Part shown: piece after piece, positions 22,182 through 32,809 of the stretch
Numbering within the stretch: position 1 is the stretch's first letter
Layout of the letters: each line of letters begins with the position of its first letter
Assembly (NCBI GenBank): GCA_030867875.1
Contig: JAOWCC010000019.1
Coordinates: 104,457,006-104,521,005, forward strand
Length of the DNA stretch: 64,000 nucleotides
Direction of reading: 5' to 3'
Source: Actinernus sp. WN-2022
Taxonomy: Eukaryota > Cnidaria > Anthozoa > Actiniaria > Actinernidae
The notes under the pieces: generated by a model
Told to the model about the DNA's origin: nothing
Databases searched by the model: none
Seen by the model: only the letters and a program-made list of their open reading frames with translations
Position numbers and translations under genes: made by a program

Positions 22182-23474
22182 GGGGGGGGGGGGGGGGGGG
22201 TAACTCCTGTTTGTGACGTATTATGTATGTGCCGCCCGGGTGGGTCAGGGTTTTGAGCTCAGTTTGGGCAGGTAGGGTCAGGGTTTTGACCTGATTTGGG
22301 CAGATCAGGGTCAGGATTTAGTATAATTTGGGTGCAGTCAGGGTCGGGGTTCAGTATTTTTTAGGCAGTTAGGGTTCAGTTTTTTTTAACTACTATGTCA
22401 AAAAAAAAACATTCTGTTGCCGCATTTTGATCGCCTGTCCACATGCAAGCACTGAGGTTCCCTTACATTGTGACGCCGCTAATTCGTACTTCAGTACTTA
22501 TCTATGTACTCCGTCTGCTGATTTGTTTACCCAATACCACGTCCCGACTTCTCAAGCATGTTAAGGCCTGGTTCATTTAACGGAAAATAGATTTACGTTA
22601 AAAATGTTTTCGGACAGAAATAACACTTTAAACAAAATCTAATTACACCATAATACTAATATCAACTTCCTTAAATTTGTTAAGTGGATGGTTGTCGTAT
22701 CACGTGATTGATGACGTCATAATTATATAAAATCGCTTAAGTGAAATGCGGCTGCGACGATAACATATGAATATAAAGTAACCCTGCTAAAACATTACTC
22801 CTCCCGCAGTGTTTCAGACCACGCTTAGAAAACATGATTATCATGTAAAGATAAGGAGATATTAAGGGTAAAAAAAGTCACGTGACCTATTTTGCACATT
22901 TTCGCCTTAATTACTCGTTAACGAAACATTGTAGTCATCTTTTCTAAGCTGATTTAGGTAAAAGGCTTCAACCTTAACTAAACATATCCACTCATCATCC
23001 TAGCTGTTTTAAACTCGGAGCCGTATTTTTGATTTACTGATTTCGTGTTCTAAGTCACGTGACAGACCACGTGACACGGTTTACTACACACAAGCCACTT
23101 AAGGTAGTGAAGAATGGCGATACCTATTATCGTGAGAAACTTGGCGTACTTGCCATACTCGGCTGTGCTGAAATAAGGAAAACAGTTCTTACCCGAAATT
23201 TGACTCCTGAACCAGGCCTTAACATGCTTGAGTTGAAATGTTCCGTATTTTGCATGCAATCCCGGTACGCGGTATACCGGCCGGGATATATATCCGACCG
23301 TGTTTTGAAAACAATTTAAAGAAAGGGGCAATAAGGTTATTTTTTTTCCAAAAAGGGGCCAATCAGAGTTTTGGAGCTCGGATTGGGTCAAACAGGGTCA
23401 GGGTTCGAGTCTCTTGGCCTCACATACATACCCATTTTTCATGTAAGTACCCCTACCCCCCCCCCCCCCCCCCC
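22182..23474. mobile_element. Element bounded by G19 and C19 runs
   Basis: A run of 19 G (22182-22200) and a run of 19 C (23456-23474) enclose repeated GGGTCAGGGTT / GGGTCAGGATT motifs on the left and GGGTCAAACAGGGTCAGGG on the right. MITE A copy 2 sits within it. The BEL protease reading resumes at the first base after the C run. I infer a non-autonomous element whose ends are homopolymers; the family is not recognised. Confidence 0.6.
22551..23232. mobile_element. MITE family A, copy 2
   Basis: Same termini as copy 1, flanked by TT on both sides. The interior is nearly collinear with the reverse complement of copy 1. It is nested inside the G19/C19 element. Confidence 0.85.
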
Positions 23475-24202
23475 GATAGTCAGTCCAACGCAACCTTCAT
23501 CACCAAGAAGTTGAGACAAGAGCTGAAGGTTGATGGTGTAGAAAGTCATCTTCTACTCTCAACGATGCACGAAGAAAACAAGATGGTAGTGTCAAAAGGT
23601 GAATCATGTGGCCTCAAAGTAACCGATCTTAAGCGATAAAATGTTATACTGCTGCCTAAGGTATTTACAAGACAAGTCATTCCGTACAAGCCTTCTCAGA
23701 TCCCTAAACCAGAAGTAGCAATGGAATGGGAACATCTAAATTGCATCGCAAAGGAGCTCATGCCGTATACAGCGGATATAGAAGTTGGCCTTTTAATTGG
23801 GACTAATTGTCCGAAGGCTGTTAAACCGCGGGAGGTAATACCCAGTACCGATAATGATACTTACGGTATAAGAACAGATCTCGCCGGTTGGGGCATAGTG
23901 GGAAGAGTTTGTAAGTCGCCTCTAGAAGATGATGCGGATGAACGGGATGGGCGTTGGGCTAACAGAATTGTAACAAGAGAGTTGGACTCTAACTCTCCTA
24001 ACGATACAACCTTTGCCTTTGAGTCTCGCGCAAAGGAGGTATTTAATCCCTCCCAAGTGAAGAGATGTTTGAACTCGATTTCCATGAGAGAACTAAGGAT
24101 AAGAATTTAAAATCCCTATCAGTTGAAGATCGGAGATTCCTTAAGATCATGGAAGACGGGATTCAAAAGAGAGAAGACGGGCATTATGAGATGCCACTTC
24201 CA
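23475..24202 (+). pseudogene. BEL/Pao aspartic protease (A17 type) and start of RT
   Basis: The reading opens DSQSNATFITKKLRQEL, where DSG would be usual, then LSTMHEENKMVV, VFTRQVIPYKPSQIPKPE, ADIEVGLLIGTNCPKAVKP and YGIRTDLAGWGIVGRVC, all typical of Pao protease. A stop at 23637-23639 follows DLKR. Near 24110-24200 the first RT segment reads LSVEDRRFLKIMEDGI and DGHYEMPLPS, then breaks into MITE A copy 3. Confidence 0.85.
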
Positions 24203-25910
24203 TCAAGCATGTTAAGGCCTGGTTTATTTAACGGAAAATAGATTTACGTTAAAAAATGTTTTCTGACAGAAATAACAGTTTAAACAAAATCTAATTACAC
24301 CAAAATACTAATATAAACTTTCTTAAATTTGTTAAGTGGATGGCTGTCGTATCACGTGATCGATAACTTCATAATTATATAAAATCGTTTAAGTGAAATG
24401 CGGCTGCGACAATAACATATGAATGTAAACTAACCCTGCTAAAACATTACTCCTCCTGCAGTGTTTTAGACCACTCTTAGAAAACATGACTATCATGTAA
24501 AGATAAGGAGATATTAAGGTTACAAAAAGTCACGTGACCTTTTTTGCATATTTTCGCCTTAATTACTCGTTAAAGACCCTGTGTCCGAGCCCATGGTGCT
24601 TTGCGCCAATGTTATGATTAGTTTGTTTATCAACGGCCGCATAAATTAAAGGCCACCTTTTAGGCGAACTAAAATGCTCTCGATTGTTTATAAGTTTCAT
24701 AAAAGAAGTACACATACACTTTGGATAACGAATTTCATAATCTCTACCGGATTAAAAACGCAATCGAGCCCACGAATTTTCCACGGATGCTTCGAATATG
24801 ATTTTAACAGTACTCGGCAGGAAGCCAGTTGTTCTGTCTTTAGATTCGGTTTACGAGTGCAACTTTTTCACAACTCTACAAGCAAACACATACTCGTGTT
24901 ACCTTGTTTTCATGTCTCCAGTATTGCTTAGCTGTATTTGAAGATCTCTACTTTCCTTGCGAATGATATATTTTGAGTGCAAAATGAAATGTCGTACTCG
25001 CACTCGAGTCAAACTCACAGCGAAGTAACAGCTGAACTCGGCAGATTGGAGTTTGACCCGCGATCGTAGTTTTGGTAGCAAGACTTTCTGGACGTACTGG
25101 AGGATGAAAAAAAAGGTTAAGAACATTGCTTTCTCTGCTAATAAAAATGCAAAACATATACAGATAAGTCGTAACACCTCGTGGAGCTTAGCCGTGCGAA
25201 ATTATAATTACGAATGTTCTTGATGCCAGAAGTGGTTGCCTTGTGCTTTGTATTTCCAACGAAGCCCGCCGGTCCCTTAGTGCAGCAAATCCCCGGGAAA
25301 CTCACGTAGTAGTCCTTTTGAACCACAAGTGTTCTCTTGTAGACCTAGAGAAAGTAAAATGTGGACTGTTGAAGGATTATTTGCCGAGTCGCTTCGCCTC
25401 GCTGTCTCGGTCCTTTCTCCGGCATTCCTCTACTCGCCACTCTAGACCGGGATTCGAAGAAATATTCGAACTAAAGTTTCATTTAAAAAAGTATATATAC
25501 AAAAGTTAAGATAAAAGAAAGTCAGTTAAGCATATATACCTATGAATAATTACACGATGGCCCAAACTAGGGATGGATTTCGAAAGATTCGAGAGTCACA
25601 TAACAACAACAACGATCTTTCTGATTTTCGTAGCCTACGAAAATGATTTGCGCGCGCAAAGCACCATGGGCTCGGACACAGGGTCTTTAACGAAACATTG
25701 TAGTCATCTTTTCAAAGCTGATTTAGGTAAAAGGCTTCAACCTTAACTTAAGTCACGTGACACGTTTTACTTCACACAAACTACTTAAAGTAGTCAAGAA
25801 TAGCGATATCTATTATCGTGAGAAACTTGGCGTACTTACCATACTCGGCTGTGCTGAAATAAGGAAAACAGATTTTACACGAAATTTGACCCCTCAACAA
25901 GCTAGCTTAA
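24203..25910. mobile_element. MITE family A, copy 3, itself interrupted
   Basis: The left end TCAAGCATGTTAAGGCC and the interior match copy 2. The right end (about 25860-25910) is degenerate beyond AATTTGACCCCT. A 1113-bp TTAA-flanked element splits it. It separates the two halves of the BEL RT. Confidence 0.78.
24574..25686. mobile_element. piggyBac-like non-autonomous element, TTAA duplication
   Basis: Termini AGACCCTGTGTCCGAGCCC and its complement are flanked by TTAA at 24570-24573 and 25687-25690. Comparison with copies 1 and 2 shows one TTAA in the empty site (ACTCGTTAACGAAAC). Its length is 1113 bp, with no transposase frame. TTAA duplication is the hallmark of piggyBac. Confidence 0.85.
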
Positions 25911-26650
25911 GTTTCAAGATGTGACATTTCCAAGCAATCGACCACAAGCGCATTAACGGAGAGAGCCAAGATACTACAATGACTATGCTGAGTTCATGGA
26001 GAAGATGATCAAAGAATGTGCCGAACGAGTACCTCCCAGAGACAAGAACGAAGACGGTAACGGCAAGATTAATTACGTGGCCCACCACGGAGTCTATCAT
26101 CCAAAGAAGCCGGACAAAATCCGTGTAGTATTTGACTGTAGCGCACGCTACGAGGGAACATCCCTGAACCAGAATCTTTTGCAAGGACCTGACCTCACAA
26201 ACAACTTGGTGGGTGTTCTGTGTCGGTTTCGTCAGGAAGCTGTCGCCTTTTCTTGTAATGTTGAAGGCATATTCCACCAGTTCTTTGTAAATGAAGGGAA
26301 TCGAGATCTCATATTTCTATGCCTGGTGGGAGAACGGTGGTTATGGAGCCAGACCCATAGAATATCGTATGAAGGTCCACCTATTTGGCACTGGGTCTTC
26401 TCCGGGATGCGCTAACTTTGCCTTCAAGAAGGCAGCAGAAGACGGCGAATCAGAATTTGGAGCAGAAACCGCGGAATTCGTAAGGCGAGACTTCTACGTT
26501 GATGACGGACTGAAGTCTGTGAGTGAACCTAAAGCTGCTATAACGCTGATCAAGAACTGCCAAATGATGTGTGCGAAAGCCGGCCTCAGATTACACAAAT
26601 TCGTCAGTAACACGAAGGAAGTAATCCAAGCAATTCCGCCGGAAGCCTGA
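25911..26650 (+). pseudogene. BEL/Pao reverse transcriptase
   Basis: The palm blocks are INYVAHHGVYHPKKPDKIR, VVFDCSARYEGTSLNQNLL, FHQFFVNEGNRD, then after a frame change EYRMKVHLFGTGSSPGCANF and FVRRDFYVDDGLKSV with the YVDD box at 26495-26506. LRLHKFVSN follows. A stop near 26648 ends the frame. The order and wording are those of Pao RT; the protein is broken. Confidence 0.9.
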
Positions 26651-27540
26651 GCCAAAGGGTTACAAGATCTGGACCTTAAACGCGACCCGCTGCCTATTGA
26701 GCGATCTCTCGGTATAACATGGTGCGTGGAAATCGACTGCTTTGAATTTAGAATAGTTGTCCAAGATCGCCTACTCACCCGGAGGGGTATACTGTCCACA
26801 GTAAGCTCTGTGTATGACCCTCTGGGCTTTGCATCTCCATTGATTCTAGTTGGCAAACAAATACTGCAAGATCTCTGCCGAGAGAATGCCGACTGGGATG
26901 ATCCAATTCCTGACAAGCTAAAACCGAGGTGGGAACAGTGGCGAAGTGAACTGCACATTCTTGAGGAACTCAAGATCCAAAGATGTTGCAAACCCGAGGA
27001 GTTTGGGGATATCGAAAGAGCTGAGTTGCATCATTTCTCAGATGCAAGTCAAACGGGGTATGGGCACTGCAGCTATCTCGGCCTAATGGATAAACAGAAC
27101 AGAGTCTACTGCTCCTTCGTTATGGGCAAGGCCCGAGTTGTGCCACTAAAGCCAGTCACCATACGACGGCCGGATTTGAACTCACGGCAGCTTTAATCTC
27201 GGTGAAGATCAGTCAATGACTGGAACAGAAAATTTAGGCCAAGATATCATTGAGCATTTTTGGACAGACAATCAAGTCGTATTGGGCTACATCAATAATA
27301 GTGCTAAGCTCTTCCATGTGTACGTAGCTAATCGCGTCCAGGAAATACATGATCGTACCAAGCCAGAGCAGTGGCACTACATTGAATCTGAAGCTAACCC
27401 CGCTGATGCTGCTTCGCGTGGACTCACGGCTCATCAACTAGTACATAAATCACGTTGGCTGAAAGGACCTGAATTCTTGCGGAAGCTAGCCTGTCCTCAG
27501 ACCGACAACGGAACGTCTCGATGCGCAGACGAATCCAAAT
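26651..27540 (+). pseudogene. BEL/Pao connection and RNase H region
   Basis: TRRGILSTVSSVYDPLGFAS, ELHHFSDASQTGYGHCSYL (RNase H DAS motif) and YCSFVMGKARVVPLKPVTI are followed by FWTDNQVVLGYINN and EANPADAASRGLTAHQL. A stop and frameshift near 27195 divide it. Family order and motifs are standard. Confidence 0.88.
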
Positions 27541-29105
27541 GACCCAGAAGTTAAGAAAGCATCCTGCTTAGCAACGGTAGCGGCTAAAGACCGGACCATT
27601 TCGAAACCAGCAGGTTTGATCGTTTTTCAGACTGGCTGAGAGCCAAGATGGCAGTTGCACTCTGCTTAAGACTCAACCAACTTAGAGCGAGAAAGTCAAA
27701 AAACAACAACGCTAATTATTGTAGAGTCAGCGTAAAATAAGTAGGACAAGCTGAGTTAGAAGTAATGAGTACTTCAAAGAAGAAATCGAAACGCTAAGCA
27801 AGTGTAAGGCCAGTGGTGAATACTTAGACAGAAAGGACGCCAACCAACGCAACGGCGACCTCAAGAAGACAAGTAGTCTATACCGAATCGAATCCTACGT
27901 GTTGATGGTCGTCTTAAAAGAGCGAACATCTCTGAAGGTGCCAAGCATCCAGTTGCATTACCTAGGCAGTCGCATATCACCGAGCTTATCGTAAGATACT
28001 GTCATCAGGTGACAAAGCACCAAGGTCTAGGAATGACGCATAACTAGCTTCGCCAACGTGGATATTGGGTAATCGGAGGTGTCTCTGCTGTATCTAACTA
28101 CATATCAAGATGCACTGTTTGCAAGAGACTGCGTGCACCTGTACAGCAACAGAAGGTAGCAAACCTTCCAGAGGATCGTACAGAACCATCTGCACCATTC
28201 ACGTATAGTGAGTGAACTATGTTGGTCCCTTCATCATCAAGGATGGAAGCAAGAAAATGAAGAGATACGGCGTCTTATTCACCTGTATGACCTCTCGAGC
28301 CATCAACATTGAAACGGCAAATTCGTTGGAAACAGAAATAAATGCTCTCCGCTGATTTCTCGCAGAACGTGGTCCAGTTCGTCAAATGAGGTCTGATCGT
28401 GGCACAAACTTTGTTGGAGCAAGACGTGAGTTAGAAGAAGCTGTTCGTGAAGGGGATGGATCAAGACAGCGTGCGCAGTCACCTGCTCAAGGAAAACTGC
28501 GAATGTATGGAATTCAAAATGAATGTCTCATCGGCAAGCAACATGGGTGGCGTATGGGAGCGCCAGATAAGATCAGTCCGCAGCGCCCTAGCAGCTCTAC
28601 TGGGAGAATCGGGGAGCCAACTAGACGACGAAACCTTCGGCACGCTGATGAAAGAAGTACAAGGTACGGTCACCTCGCGCCTACTTGCTGTGAGTGATTC
28701 GATGTCGCCGGGAGGCTCCGAACCATCTTCTCACCATGAAGACAAAGATGTTGATGCCGCCGCCTGGTGTGTTTCAGAGAGAATATCTGTATTTGCGTAA
28801 GAGATGGCGCAGAGTTCAACACCTTGCCGACCAATTTTGGAACAGGTGGCGGAAGGAGTATATGCAGACGTTGCAAATACGCAACAAGTGGAACAAACCG
28901 GAACTTGCAGATCGATGACATCGTGCTGGTGAAAGATGACAATCTTCCGAGAAATCAGTGGAGACTAGCTAGGGTTCAAGAAAGCCACCCAAGTGATGAC
29001 GGACTCGTCAGAAAGGTGAAGTTGGCGATGGCAACAACTCATCTTGACAAACATGGTAAAGGCTTCAGGAGGTTCAGCACCAAGAGCGACCTGTTCAGAA
29101 GCTAG
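27541..29105 (+). pseudogene. BEL/Pao integrase
   Basis: An HHCC-type N terminus reads HQVTKHQGLGM to SRCTVCKRLRAP (about 28000-28135). Core residues survive in separate frames: RSDRGTNFVGA (28386 onward) and NMGGVWERQIRSVRSAL (about 28540). The C-terminal part shows RKRWRRVQHLADQFWNRW and IDDIVLVKDDNLPRNQWRLA. Many stops and frameshifts are present. Confidence 0.87.
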
Positions 29106-29295
29106 TGTTGATTCAACCAATGGAACGGGAATTCCCCGACGAGGAGCCTCCTGCAGATGAGGTGATGCAACGAACGTATCAGTGACGTTATAAGACTGCT
29201 GTGTGCCTTGATAGGACAAAGAACATTGAGTAACTATGGCTATTCTAATAGGTTAATTTCATTTTTGTACAGTGGATTCCCACTGTGGGGAGCCA

Positions 29296-29676
29296 TGTGA
29301 CTAAGATAGTCCAGCCTCTTTGGCGTGCGTTGCCGCCATTTCTGGTCATATGACCTAGAGTCTAGTGTGGAACGTTTCTACTCGGATGCGAGATGTACGC
29401 TCGTTTGCTCGTTGGACAGTACAGGATTGTCGAGTCCACACAGCCCGGATAAAGGTCAATGGACATTTAATGTTGTAAGCGTTTATGTTTGCAATTAGCC
29501 TGAATTTCTGCAGTCTCGTTTTGTAAGGATTAAGGTCATGTGAGCCGACTCTAAGTCGACTGATTGCATGTTTTGTTTGTATCTATCCGTAGTTTTACGG
29601 TATTACAGTTATTAAGCCAGTAAATCTTGAAGGCATCTAACCCAGGGTTGTTCAGTGTGATCTACCTGCGGTTACA
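29296..29676 (+). repeat. 3' LTR, intact
   Basis: 381 bp from TGTGACTAAGATAG to GGTTACA, uninterrupted. It serves as the template showing where the 5' LTR was split. CTTTG follows directly. Confidence 0.93.
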
Positions 29677-29972
29677 CTTTGGATGGAAATTTCTCGCATT
29701 TTACGCAAGGATTACGGATTTAGCTGGCGCTCCTAAACGCACGTGGCCTGACGTGAAATAATTTGAACCGACATTTGTAAGTAAAACACAAAACTTACCA
29801 GATTACATTGTTGTTATTTAATATTCGCGGCATTAAATATAGCAGTAAATGGCCGGATTCCTTAGTTCTTCCAGGCCAGGGTCGCCGCACTTTCACTCGG
29901 TCACTTCATGCATGAGGTTTGAGGAATAATGTTAAATTGTAGTTAAGGAAGTGGTATAAGATAGGTTCATAT

Positions 29973-30640
29973 GTGGCGTGGAGGATGAGCTTAGACGGCG
30001 CTGATCAATATTCTTCCCCATACCGTATATCAACTATTATGCGTCCCCATTTAGGTTATAGAACGCAAGTCTGGGCCCCTCAGACATTAGAACTTATTGA
30101 GCGTATAGAACGCGTGCAACGACGTGCTTCTAAATTTAATATCTTGAATTTACCATTTCTCTGTGAAACGAGGTATAAGGATATTAGACTAATAAGAACC
30201 AGTCTACTACCTCTATGTTACTGGCACGAGAACTTAGATATGGATTTTTTTTAAGGCTATCAGAGGGTTTATCGATTTTAATAACGACGCTTTACCACAG
30301 GAAATCTGCCCTGTTAGGCTAACTATAGGTTTAGTAATAACAACAGCAGCACTGAGTTTAAGCAACGCTTCTGTAAAACAACAACATATAAGAAATCCGG
30401 CTACATGATAAGAGCCACTAGAATTTGGAACCGAATTTTACCTAAGGAAACCCGACAACCAGCACTTTCACTGTCCTCCTACAAGTCTCACCTTTTACAA
30501 TATTATACGTCAGCCCTGAAAACATCTTATAACACAGACAATCCGCGCAAATGGGAGTCAGTTTGTGTAAAATGTAACAATGTCCGTAGCCTACTCAGTC
30601 CTTTAACTTGTTGTTTTTAGTCACCTTGTGGTTGTGAAAT
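29973..30640 (+). pseudogene. LINE fragment, C-terminal coding part
   Basis: RPHLGYRTQVWAPQTLELI, ERVQRRASKF, TSLLPLCYWHE and, after frame breaks, RATRIWNRILPKETR belong to the C-terminal part of a non-LTR retrotransposon protein. It resembles the fragment at 54094-54819. It is 5'-truncated and broken near 30255. Confidence 0.8.
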
Positions 30641-30835
30641 CCTTATCATTAGTTCTTTCTTTGACTATTCACAATACTCATAATTAGATGCGAAGGTGAA
30701 ATAAGACGCATAAAATGTTGCGCACACGTAAGGTGTCCATATGCACGTGGATTACGTAACAGGGGTGACCATAAATACGGTACAACATTCAATTATCCCC
30801 TCAGTTACTTCCAGCGGACACTAGACTAGGTTGGA

Positions 30836-30892
30836 GAACGGCCCACCCGCATGAAATTCGTGCGGTTCGCCCTTCTCCAACCATATTAAGTG
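30836..30892. repeat. Near-perfect 54-bp palindrome
   Basis: GGTTGGAGAA and TTCTCCAACC bracket two inner arms, CACCCGCATGAA and TTCGTGCGG. It could form a hairpin. No function is recognised. Confidence 0.6.
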
Positions 30893-30949
30893 AGCTCTAC
30901 AGCCTCACTCAGACCGCTGGATCAATATTCTTCCCCATACCTTATATCA

Positions 30950-31610
30950 ACTGAGCAGATGATATGAGTGTTGTGAAATAGAATACTGTGTTGGAACTTG
31001 ACCGGGCAGCTTGCACTCTTGACCTTGATCATCTCGTAGCAAAAACCCTGAGACCAGAGCCGTTGATCCACGTAGAATTTGAAAGGAGTGATTTAGTTCT
31101 TCGGAAGTGGATGCGTTCGTTCCGGCGTTCGTACGGTTTGAGTTTGTTATGTAGTGGTGATGTTAGTACCAGTACTGGAAGAGCTTGATGAAGGAAGACT
31201 GCTTACATTGGCAACGACTTCCCTGACAATATCTTGTATATTGGTGGAATTACTCTGACTCTGAGACATTATCCTTGCAGTACTGACATCTGTAATTATA
31301 ACTTATCTACTTCGTCAGTGGCTGCTCGTGACTGTTTCGATATAATACCGTATACTGTCCCAGCGCTTCCGGTTTTGGCTTCACTTCCGTTTACTCTCTA
31401 CTCGTTTTTCTATCGATTAGCTTATAAATATATGCATATTTCGATTTTGTAATTCTGTTTTAATAGGAGCAAGTATCTTCCCTTTTGAAAATTCGACCCC
31501 TTTATAGAAAAAAAATCGGTAGGTAATTAGTAGTTTTCGACAAATAAATTATTTTTGACTTTTTTTCTATTTGTCGTTGTATTTTTGTCCGCACCGGAAC
31601 GCCATACTCC
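30950..31610. other. Intergenic, no supported gene
   Basis: Frames of 60-72 residues at 30988-31188 and 31234-31452 show no family signature and no flanking splice context I trust. The rest is AT-rich. Confidence 0.5.
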
Positions 31611-31719
31611 CTAGAGCCAGAAATGAAGTTCATTATTCGAAATTTGATTTCATTCTTCATTTCAAATTTCCATTGTTGAAATAAAACGTTGAATAATGAA
31701 CTTCATTTCCTTGCTCTAG
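31611..31719. mobile_element. Hairpin MITE
   Basis: CTAGAGCCAGAAATGAAG facing CTTCATTTCCTTGCTCTAG, with ATTATTC / GAATAAT inside; 109 bp and non-coding. Confidence 0.65.
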
Positions 31720-32124
31720 GAAGGATCACTTAACCCGTTTTGACTGTAAAATGTAAGGAATAGCATGAAAACAGGTACCGGTATTGAATTTACCATCCTT
31801 GCTTTCCGGCATGATTTGATCCCAGGACCAGGCAATGGATTTTGCATGTGGTCTATGCATCGAGAGCATTTTATTATTCACACCATTTTAATAGCTACAG
31901 ATTTAAAGCAGTCATCATATTATAAGTATGACTTAATATGGGCTGGTTCAGTTTATAATTCTGTTGATAGTTAGCGTTTATTTAAATATTTGGCATTTGA
32001 TAAATAATTCAATACATATAAATATTAATTTAATTACTACTGTATTTATATTTTAAATTGGGTAAATTAAATATGAATATTAATTAAAATGTAATATAAA
32101 CCACTATTAATCATGTTACATCTA

Positions 32125-32300
32125 GAATGTAAGGTACATTCGAGTTTGTTCAAGCTTTTCAAGAAACAAAACGCTTGCAAAAACTGGAATATCTAGAATG
32201 TATAGTACGATTCAAGGTTATTCAAGTGCTTTGAAGGAACCAAGCTTGCAAGAGCTGGAGTTTATAGAACATGAAAAAGCTGTAATACCTTCGATGTTCT
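32125..32300. repeat. Diverged tandem duplication
   Basis: A unit beginning ATCTAGAATGTA and containing TTCAAG and AAGCTTGCAAGAGCTGGA-like sequence occurs twice about 85-95 bp apart, followed by TCTAGAATATTTCTAGAA. It is non-coding. Confidence 0.45.
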
Positions 32301-32615
32301 TTCTAGAATATTTCTAGAATTTTCTAGAATGGAGTGAAAAGCTTAGTTGTTCAAATGGTGAACAATTTTATGCACTGGATAAATCTTTATCCAGTGGATA
32401 AAATAAACTAGTTTGGTTAATGAGACTTACCCACTGGATAATTAAGGATCGATTTACTGGCGGATAACCTTTGAACAACTGGGCCCAGATCTTAAAATAA
32501 AGGGTATGAACCTTTGACTAAAGCAAAATACTTTTGGTACATTCTTTTCTATAACTTTTGTATAAATTGCAGAAACAAGTTGTATGAGACTTTACTGTAA
32601 AATCTCAGTTATAAT

Positions 32616-32806
32616 GCACCTATCAATGTTAAATCCCCACCCTTGGGACAACACGTTTGGTCAAAATTATAAACATTTGTCGCCCCACTGCCCTATAGCT
32701 ACCTTCTGGGGCAGGCAGCATACGTTAAAATCGCCAACCTTTGGAGAGTTCTGCCTGTCAAATCCCCACCCCCTCCCCTAAACTTGGGTTTAACATTGAT
32801 AGGTGC
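32616..32806. mobile_element. MITE with GCACCTATCAATGTTAAA termini
   Basis: The left arm GCACCTATCAATGTTAAATC is matched by TTTAACATTGATAGGTGC on the right. It is 191 bp with a C-rich interior and no coding capacity. Confidence 0.75.
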
Positions 32807-32809
32807 ACT

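Larger units (their letters stand above)
9016..29676 (+). mobile_element. BEL/Pao LTR retrotransposon, decayed, host of nested insertions
   Basis: The left boundary is TGTGACTAAGA at 9016 and the right boundary is GGTTACA ending at 29676. The flanks 9011-9015 and 29677-29681 are both CTTTG, a 5-bp target-site duplication as expected for BEL integrases. The order is gag, A17-type protease, reverse transcriptase, RNase H/connection, integrase, all on the plus strand. Only about 7 kb of the span is BEL sequence; the rest is nested LINE, Polinton and MITE material. Every domain carries stops or frameshifts, so it is not autonomous. Confidence 0.93.
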
